Positions 34,198 to 39,873 of a stretch of 39,873 bases of DNA are shown one piece after another. The position numbers and the translations under genes are program-made. How positions within the stretch are numbered: the first letter of the stretch is position 1; every line of letters begins with the position of its first letter. The notes beneath the pieces were generated by a model. It was not told the DNA's origin, searched no databases, and saw nothing but the letters and a program-made list of their open reading frames with translations. The stretch comes from Streptococcus suis YS56 (GTDB lineage Bacteria > Bacillota > Bacilli > Lactobacillales > Streptococcaceae). The stretch covers positions 1-39,873 of the forward strand of contig NZ_ALMY01000006.1 in the NCBI RefSeq assembly GCF_000440115.1, read 5' to 3'.

Positions 34198-35868
34198 TTA
34201 GAACAAGCCGATAGCCGTCCCGTCTGCTGCCACATCCATGTTGAGAGCTGCGGGAGCTTTTGGCAAACCGGGCATGGTCATGACATCACCTGTCAGAGCC
34301 ACGATGAAGCCTGCTCCCAATTTTGGCACAAATTCACGGACTGTAATATCAAATCCTGTCGGTGCACCAAGGGCAAACTGATCATCTGAGAAACTGTATT
34401 GAGTCTTGGCCATGCAGACTGGCAACTTATCCCAACCATTCTTAGCAAATTCAGCCAGCTGGTTACGAGCCTTCTTCTCAAAGACAACTCCTCTACCGCC
34501 GTAGATTTGTGTAACAATCTTAGTCACTTTCTCTTCCAAGCTATCTTCAGCCTTGTAGAGACATTGGTAATTGGCTACATTATTTTCAATAGTGGCAACG
34601 ACTGTTTCAGCTAGCTCAACACCACCATCAGCGCCATTTGCCCAAACGCTCGCCAACTCGACAGGAACGCCAATTTCAGCACACAGTTCTTTCAAAGCAG
34701 CGATTTCATCAGCAGTATCTGAGACGAATTCGTTGATAGCAACCACCGCTGGAATTCCATACTTCTGGATATTTTCCACGTGACGTTTGAGGTTGGCAAA
34801 ACCAGCTTTGACAGCTTCTACATTTTCAACAGAAAGTTCTGTCTTAGCCACTCCGCCATGCATTTTAAGCGCACGCAGGGTCGCTACAATCACCACAGCA
34901 TCAGGAGCCTTAGGCAAGTTTGGCACCTTAATGTCGAGGAACTTCTCTGCTCCAAGGTCAGCCCCGAAGCCTGCTTCTGTGACGGTATAGTCGGCCAATC
35001 GCAGAGCGGTTGTGGTAGCGAGGACTGAGTTACAGCCATGAGCAATGTTAGCAAATGGGCCACCATGGACAAAGGCTGGCGTGCCATAGATGGTTTGGAC
35101 AAGGTTTGGTTTGATAGCGTCCTTCAAAATAAGGGTCAAAGCACCTTCCACCGCCAAATCACGCACGTAGACAGGACTGCGATCGAAACGATAACCGATA
35201 ACAATATTTGCCAAACGTTCTTTCAAGTCATTGATGTCCGTCGCCAAGCACAAAATCGCCATGATTTCAGAAGCTACGGTAATATCGAATCCATCTTCAC
35301 GCGGAATACCATTGAGCGGACCACCCAAGCCAACTGTTACCTTACGAAGGGCACGATCGTTGAGGTCCACAACACGTTTCCAGATAATACGGCGTTGATC
35401 AATCCCAATCACATTCCCTTGGTGGATGTGGTTGTCAATCAAGGCAGACAGGGCATTATTAGCCGTAGTAATGGCGTGCATATCCCCTGTAAAATGCAGG
35501 TTGATATCTTCCATTGGTAAGACCTGAGCAAAACCACCACCTGCAGCCCCACCTTTGATCCCCATGACAGGTCCCAAAGAAGGCTCACGGAGGGCAATCA
35601 TGGTTTTCTTTCCAATTTTAGACAAAGCATCAGCCAAACCGATGGTAATAGTTGACTTGCCTTCACCAGCAGGTGTTGGGTTGATAGCTGTTACTAAAAT
35701 CAACTTACCAGGCGCATTTTCCTTGACTGCATTGATTTTATCGAAAGACAATTTTGCCTTGTATTTTCCGTAAAGTTCAATATCATCAAAGCTGATACCG
35801 ACTTTTTCAACGATTTCTGTGATAGGTTTCAAGGTCACACTTTGTGCAATTTCAATATCTGTTTTCAT
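34198..35868 (-). CDS. fhs: Formate-tetrahydrofolate ligase
   Basis: Makes 10-formyl-tetrahydrofolate from formate, tetrahydrofolate and ATP, linking formate to purine and formyl-Met synthesis. The 556 residues equal the family length. The P-loop is [14 protein letters not shown] (about residue 65), followed by [20 protein letters not shown] and FTGDMHAI, all highly conserved. Monocistronic, with an extended -10 promoter upstream and a shared terminator downstream. Confidence 0.97.
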   Translation of the reverse strand: MKTDIEIAQSVTLKPITEIVEKVGISFDDIELYGKYKAKLSFDKINAVKENAPGKLILVTAINPTPAGEGKSTITIGLADALSKIGKKTMIALREPSLGPVMGIKGGAAGGGFAQVLPMEDINLHFTGDMHAITTANNALSALIDNHIHQGNVIGIDQRRIIWKRVVDLNDRALRKVTVGLGGPLNGIPREDGFDITVASEIMAILCLATDINDLKERLANIVIGYRFDRSPVYVRDLAVEGALTLILKDAIKPNLVQTIYGTPAFVHGGPFANIAHGCNSVLATTTALRLADYTVTEAGFGADLGAEKFLDIKVPNLPKAPDAVVIVATLRALKMHGGVAKTELSVENVEAVKAGFANLKRHVENIQKYGIPAVVAINEFVSDTADEIAALKELCAEIGVPVELASVWANGADGGVELAETVVATIENNVANYQCLYKAEDSLEEKVTKIVTQIYGGRGVVFEKKARNQLAEFAKNGWDKLPVCMAKTQYSFSDDQFALGAPTGFDITVREFVPKLGAGFIVALTGDVMTMPGLPKAPAALNMDVAADGTAIGLF

Positions 35869-35900
35869 GAGAGCTCCTAAATTCCTTATTTTTTATGGAC

Positions 35901-35909
35901 ATTATACCA
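35901..35909 (-). promoter_or_regulatory. Extended -10 promoter of fhs
   Basis: TGGTATAAT on the minus strand about 32 bp upstream of the fhs start. The rest of the 35869-36132 gap is AT-rich and shows nothing else I can support. Confidence 0.7.
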
Positions 35910-36132
35910 TACCACAACTTATTTTCGCATATTTTTTACTATTTATTCACTAACGTACGGAATTTTCAGAAAAACTACAGTTTCCCTCACTTAAACAGAT
36001 ACAAATTTTAAAAAACTGTATTCTCATCATATCATCGCTCTACACTTCCGTCTAAGACTGATCCTTATATTTTTTATTAGTGTTATCATTTTCCAGTGTC
36101 ACAGATTTATTAGCAAATGAGTTAGTGCAAAC

Positions 36133-36161
36133 TTTACGAAAAATAGAAATTCTAGTAAAAT
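36133..36161 (+). promoter_or_regulatory. Promoter of coaB, predicting a leaderless mRNA
   Basis: TTTACG (36133-36138), a 17-bp spacer and TAAAAT (36156-36161). The expected start point, about seven bases on, falls at the ATG at 36168. No Shine-Dalgarno sequence precedes either ATG. Confidence 0.55.
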
Positions 36162-36167
36162 ATGAAC

Positions 36168-36863
36168 ATGAAACTATTGATTACATCAGGCGGAACAAGC
36201 GAAGCTATCGATCAAGTCCGCGCTATTACAAACCATGCTTCTGGAAATCTTGGAAAAATCATTGCCGAACAAGCCTTGAAACGTGGTCATGAAGTTACTC
36301 TTGTGACTACAAGACAGGCTGTTAAACCAAATTCTCAGAAGAATTTAACCATTATCGAAATCACAAATGTTGATAGTTTGAAAGAAACATTAGAACCTTT
36401 AGTCAAAACCCATCAGGCCCTGATTCATAGCATGGCTGTATCCGATTATACACCTGTTTATATGACTGGTTTAGATGAACTAAGAGCAACTGAAGATATC
36501 TCTAGTCTACTAAAAAAACAGAATACAGAAAGTAAGATTTCATCCAAGGATGACTACCAAGTTCTTTTCTTGAAAAAAACTCCCAAGGTCATTTCCTATG
36601 TAAAAAAATGGAATCCAGCTATCACACTCTTTGGCTTCAAACTATTGGTTAATGTTCCTAAGGAGGAATTATTTGCCGTAGCTCGCCAAAGCATTGAACG
36701 AAATGGCTCTGATTATATACTTGCTAATGACTTGAAGGATATTGGAGAAAATCAACACATTGCCTATTTAGTTGATAAAACAAGGGAAATTCAAGCACAG
36801 ACAAAAGATGAAATTGCTCAGCTCATTTTAAATACCCTAGAAAAAGGAGAAAAAAATGGCTAA
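36168..36863 (+). CDS. coaB: Phosphopantothenate-cysteine ligase
   Basis: Couples 4'-phosphopantothenate to cysteine in CoA synthesis. Streptococci encode CoaB apart from CoaC, and the 231 residues fit the monofunctional form. The N-terminus LLITSGGTSEAIDQVRAITNHASG is the nucleotide-binding signature; HSMAVSDY and TLFGFKLLV lie further on. The second ATG (36168) is preferred because the family starts MK-LITSGGT; ATG 36162 would add two residues. The 3' end overlaps coaC by 8 bp. Confidence 0.93.
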   Translation: MKLLITSGGTSEAIDQVRAITNHASGNLGKIIAEQALKRGHEVTLVTTRQAVKPNSQKNLTIIEITNVDSLKETLEPLVKTHQALIHSMAVSDYTPVYMTGLDELRATEDISSLLKKQNTESKISSKDDYQVLFLKKTPKVISYVKKWNPAITLFGFKLLVNVPKEELFAVARQSIERNGSDYILANDLKDIGENQHIAYLVDKTREIQAQTKDEIAQLILNTLEKGEKNG

Positions 36864-37404
36864 TATCACACTTGCCGTTACTGGCTCTATTTCAGCCTAT
36901 AAAGCAGCTGACCTAACCAGTCAATTGACCAAGCTCGGTCATCAGGTTACAGTCCTCATGAGTCGCTCTGCTATGGACTTCATCACACCTTTGACTCTCC
37001 AATCCTTGTCAAAAAATCTGGTTCACACAGATGTCATGATTGAAGAAAATCCTACTCTTATCAAGCATATCGATATTGCCAAAGAAACAGACTTATTTTT
37101 ACTTGCCCCTGCTTCTGCCAATACGATAGCTAAATTAGCTAATGGTATGGCTGACAACATTATTACTGCAATAGCCCTGGCTCTGCCAATTGGTACTAAA
37201 AAACTGCTGGCACCTGCTATGAATACTAACATGTACCTCAATCCTGCTACCCAGAAAAATATCAAAACCCTCATAGAGTATGGTTTTGAGGAAATCAAAC
37301 CGCGTGAAGCCCTGCTTGCTTGCGGCGACTTTGGTACAGGCGCTCTGGCCGAGGTTGATGTGATTCTTAACAAAGTAATGGAGGTTCTAAATGAAAACAA
37401 ATAA
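36856..37404 (+). CDS. coaC: Phosphopantothenoylcysteine decarboxylase
   Basis: A 182-residue flavoprotein of the HFCD family that decarboxylates phosphopantothenoylcysteine to phosphopantetheine. Typical blocks are LAVTGSISAYKAADL, the conserved His in HIDIAKETDLFLLAPASANT, and the substrate-recognition motif PAMNTNMY; the C-terminal clamp contains CGDFGTG. It has AAGGAG upstream, overlaps coaB by 8 bp and panT by 14 bp, so the three are translationally coupled. Confidence 0.95.
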   Translation: MANITLAVTGSISAYKAADLTSQLTKLGHQVTVLMSRSAMDFITPLTLQSLSKNLVHTDVMIEENPTLIKHIDIAKETDLFLLAPASANTIAKLANGMADNIITAIALALPIGTKKLLAPAMNTNMYLNPATQKNIKTLIEYGFEEIKPREALLACGDFGTGALAEVDVILNKVMEVLNENK

Positions 37405-37960
37405 ATCCAGGGACGTTGCGACTCTTGCAATATTTCTAACAATCATGATTGTCATTGAAGTGGTCAGTCAGATGATTTTTGCTAATTTTATCTTGCCAAT
37501 AAAACCGACTATTACACATATTCCCATCATCATCGCTTCCATTCTTTACGGTCCACGCTTAGGGGCACAACTGGGTGGTTTTATGGGAATAATGAGTATC
37601 ATCCGCAATAGCATAATCCTTTCACCGATGAGTTATGTTTTCTCTCCTTTCGTAGAACATGGAAACTTCAATTCTATCCTGATTGCCTTAGTTCCACGTA
37701 TTTTAATCGGAGTTACACCATGTTTTGTTTACAAATTGATGAAAAACAAAAAGGGGCTCCTACTAGCAGGTCTTACTGGTACCTTGACAAATACAATTTT
37801 TGTCTTGACTGGTATCTTCTTCCTATTTTCTAATGTATATGCGGGGGATATAAAATTGTTACTAGCTAGTATCGTCTCATTCAATTCTATTGCAGAATTA
37901 ACCATCTCCGGTCTCTTAACCATAGCTATCGTTCCAGTTTTACAGAAAGTTAAAAAATAA
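37391..37960 (+). CDS. panT: Pantothenate ECF transporter S component
   Basis: A 189-residue integral membrane protein with about six hydrophobic segments, the substrate-binding S subunit of an energy-coupling-factor transporter. No ATPase is encoded here; group II S components share the EcfAA'T module encoded elsewhere. The operon with coaB and coaC supports pantothenate as substrate, and PanT is known in this position in lactic acid bacteria. It overlaps coaC by 14 bp and is followed by a terminator. Confidence 0.87.
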   Translation: MKTNKSRDVATLAIFLTIMIVIEVVSQMIFANFILPIKPTITHIPIIIASILYGPRLGAQLGGFMGIMSIIRNSIILSPMSYVFSPFVEHGNFNSILIALVPRILIGVTPCFVYKLMKNKKGLLLAGLTGTLTNTIFVLTGIFFLFSNVYAGDIKLLLASIVSFNSIAELTISGLLTIAIVPVLQKVKK

Positions 37961-37967
37961 ATATCAG

Positions 37968-37998
37968 AAAATCACGTGAAAGCGTGATTTTTTTTTTT
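37968..37998 (+). terminator. Terminator of coaB-coaC-panT
   Basis: AAATCACG pairs with CGTGATTT around a short TGAAAG loop, then a run of ten or more T. Confidence 0.9.
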
Positions 37999-38003
37999 GA
38001 AAA

Positions 38004-38012
38004 TGGTATAAT
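38004..38012 (+). promoter_or_regulatory. Extended -10 promoter of pgm
   Basis: TGGTATAAT immediately after the preceding terminator's T run, 37 bp before the pgm ATG. Confidence 0.75.
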
Positions 38013-38049
38013 GAAAGCGTTTAATAGAAAAATTTTAAGGAGATATGCG

Positions 38050-39768
38050 ATGACTTATCAAGAAAACTATCAGACATGGCTCGACTTTGCGGACCTTCCA
38101 GATTACTTGCGTGAAGAATTAGTCGCAATGGATGAAAAAACCAAAGAAGATGCCTTCTATACAAACCTTGAATTTGGTACAGCGGGTATGCGTGGTTATA
38201 TTGGTGCTGGTACTAACCGTATCAACGTATTCGTCGTTCGTCAAGCCACAGAAGGTTTGGCAAAATTGGTAGAATCAAAAGGTGAAGAAGCTAAAAAACG
38301 TGGTGTTGCCATCGCTTACGACTCACGGCACTTCTCTCCAGAATTTGCCTTTGAATCAGCTCAAGTTTTGGCAGCGCATGGTATCAAATCTTATGTATTT
38401 GAAAGCCTTCGTCCAACTCCTGAGTTGTCATTTGCTGTTCGTCATTACAATGCCATCGCAGGTATCATGGTGACTGCCAGCCACAACCCGAAAGAATTTA
38501 ACGGCTACAAGGTTTACGGTGAAGACGGCGGACAAATGCCACCAGCTGATGCAGATGCATTGACCAATTTCATCCGTGCCATCGACAATCCATTTGCAGT
38601 TGAATTGGCTGACCTTGAAGCCAGCAAGGAAAATGGCTTGATTACAGTTCTTGGCGAAGAAACTGACGTTAAATATCTTGAAGAACTCAAAGACCTCAAC
38701 ATCAACCCTGAATTGATTGCTGAATACGGTAAAGACATGAAGATTGTCTACACACCGCTTCATGGTACGGGTGAAATGTTGGCTCGTCGTGCCCTTGCAC
38801 AGGCTGGTTTTGAGTCTGTCCAAGTTGTTGAAGCACAGGCAACTGCTGACCCTGACTTCTCTACTGTCGCTTCACCAAACCCAGAAAGCCAAGCTGCTTT
38901 TGCCCTTGCGGAAGAATTGGGCCGTGAAGTCGGTGCAGATGTCCTTCTTGCAACTGACCCTGACGCTGACCGTGTTGGTGTTGAAGTTCGTCAAGCTGAC
39001 GGTTCATACTGGAACCTTTCTGGTAACCAAATCGGCGCTATCATTGCTAAATACATCCTTGAGGCCCACAAGCAAGCAGGCACACTTCCTGCAAACGCTG
39101 CCCTTGCTAAATCAATCGTATCCACTGAGTTGGTAACGAAGATTGCTGAAAGCTACGGTGCTACCATGTTCAACGTCTTGACTGGTTTCAAATTCATCGC
39201 TGAGAAAATCCAAGAGTTCGAAGAAAAACACAACCACACTTACATGTTTGGTTTTGAAGAAAGCTTTGGTTATCTCATCAAACCATTCGTGCGTGACAAG
39301 GATGCTATCCAGGCTGTGCTTATGGTTGCTGAAATTGCTGCCTACTACCGTTCACGTGGTATGACCTTGGCCGATGGTATCGATGAAATCTTCAAAGAAT
39401 ACGGCTACTTTGCTGAGAAAACAATCTCAGTTACCCTTTCTGGTAAAGACGGTGCAGAGCAAATCAAGGCAATCATGGCTAAATTCCGCGATAACTCACC
39501 TGCACAATTCAACGCAACGGACATCGCAGTCTTTGAAGACTTTGCCCTTCAAACTAAGACAGACAAAGATGGAAACGTTGAAAAACTCACTACTCCTCCA
39601 TCAGATGTCTTGAAATACACCTTGGCAGATGATTCTTGGTTTGCAGTTCGTCCTTCGGGAACAGAACCAAAAATCAAATTCTACATCGCAACGGTTGGTG
39701 AAACCCTTGCTGAAGCAGAAGAAAAAATCGCCAACATCGAAAAAGAAATCAACGAGTTTGTTGGGTAA
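38050..39768 (+). CDS. pgm: Alpha-phosphoglucomutase
   Basis: Interconverts glucose 1-phosphate and glucose 6-phosphate, supplying UDP-glucose for capsule and cell-surface polysaccharide. From MTYQENYQTW it has 572 residues, as in other streptococci. AAGGAG lies seven bases upstream, and the -10 box leaves no room for the longer start at 37984. The phosphoserine is Ser144 in VTASHNPKEFNGYK, the metal loop is DPDADRVG (about residue 310), the sugar-binding loop GFEESFGY, and the phosphate-binding loop RPSGTEPK near the end. Confidence 0.97.
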   Translation: MTYQENYQTWLDFADLPDYLREELVAMDEKTKEDAFYTNLEFGTAGMRGYIGAGTNRINVFVVRQATEGLAKLVESKGEEAKKRGVAIAYDSRHFSPEFAFESAQVLAAHGIKSYVFESLRPTPELSFAVRHYNAIAGIMVTASHNPKEFNGYKVYGEDGGQMPPADADALTNFIRAIDNPFAVELADLEASKENGLITVLGEETDVKYLEELKDLNINPELIAEYGKDMKIVYTPLHGTGEMLARRALAQAGFESVQVVEAQATADPDFSTVASPNPESQAAFALAEELGREVGADVLLATDPDADRVGVEVRQADGSYWNLSGNQIGAIIAKYILEAHKQAGTLPANAALAKSIVSTELVTKIAESYGATMFNVLTGFKFIAEKIQEFEEKHNHTYMFGFEESFGYLIKPFVRDKDAIQAVLMVAEIAAYYRSRGMTLADGIDEIFKEYGYFAEKTISVTLSGKDGAEQIKAIMAKFRDNSPAQFNATDIAVFEDFALQTKTDKDGNVEKLTTPPSDVLKYTLADDSWFAVRPSGTEPKIKFYIATVGETLAEAEEKIANIEKEINEFVG

Positions 39769-39816
39769 TCATTTATAGTTGTTTAGTTTTTATTTAATAT
39801 ATGATAAAATAGACTT

Positions 39817-39873
39817 ATGACTTACGGAATTGATTTTAGAAAACGCGTTATTGCCTATGTCCAATCAGGACAC
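39817..39873 (+). mobile_element. 5' end of an IS630-family transposase (cut by the window edge)
   Basis: An ATG at 39817 opens MTYGIDFRKRVIAYVQSGH, which matches the N-terminal helix-turn-helix start of streptococcal IS630 (IS630-Spn1-like) transposases. A GATAAAAT box lies shortly upstream. The rest of the element is outside the window. Confidence 0.7.

Noticed and set aside
1-39873. tRNA or rRNA genes
   Set aside because: No cloverleaf with a GTTCRANNC arm and CCA-proximal stem, and no rRNA-like sequence was noticed on either strand by eye.

Overview
The window looks like a chromosomal segment of a low-GC streptococcus, most likely Streptococcus suis or a close relative. This rests on the AT-rich composition, the extended -10 promoters (TGGTATAAT occurs ahead of asd, hsdR, fhs and pgm), the separate coaB-coaC-panT genes, a NanA-type sialidase, a DUF5052-like lipoprotein and the start of an IS630-family transposase at the right edge. 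The species is an inference from gene content and was not tested by alignment.

Layout, left to right. 1-2.6 kb (minus strand): lysine/diaminopimelate branch, asd, then a small ACT-domain protein, then dapA. 2.7-13.05 kb: a carbohydrate locus with a glycyl-radical enzyme (GRE), a fructose-6-phosphate aldolase (FSA), GldA and a second, apparently metal-less GldA paralogue, a Lac-family PTS (IIA, IIB, IIC), a SorC-type and a DeoR-type regulator, and a divergent radical-SAM activase. The combination GRE + FSA + GldA + PTS matches the anhydroglycolysis pathway described for E. coli YbiW/PflD: 1,5-anhydrohexitol 6-phosphate to 1-deoxyfructose 6-phosphate, then to glyceraldehyde 3-phosphate plus hydroxyacetone, then to 1,2-propanediol. 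13.27-17.5 kb: a large secreted sialidase gene interrupted by one in-frame TGA. 17.7-18.15 kb: a stretch with its own promoter, nested long-range inverted repeats and an intrinsic terminator, read as a roughly 420-nt structured RNA of unknown family. 18.2-20.25 kb: lipoprotein, GNAT acetyltransferase, AlkD-like protein and DUF1905 protein. 20.3-28.8 kb: a defence island transcribed hsdR-hsdM-hsdS, then a soluble protein plus a four-helix membrane protein that together recall phage lambda RexA/RexB, then a Fic enzyme.

28.9-30.4 kb: a ~102-bp MITE-like element abutting an RclA/Har-type flavin disulfide reductase (hypothiocyanous acid defence). 30.5-34.15 kb: a two-component system divergent from two intramembrane protease genes (CPBP and PrsW families), with a perfect tandem 11-bp repeat between them. 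34.2-39.9 kb: fhs (one-carbon metabolism), coaB-coaC-panT (pantothenate uptake and CoA synthesis), pgm (alpha-phosphoglucomutase), then the first codons of an IS630 transposase.

Best leads: the anhydrohexitol locus, with two matching palindromes placed at exactly the same distance (67 bp) from two -10 boxes; the metal-less GldA paralogue; the structured RNA; and the type I restriction-modification + Rex-like + Fic operon.
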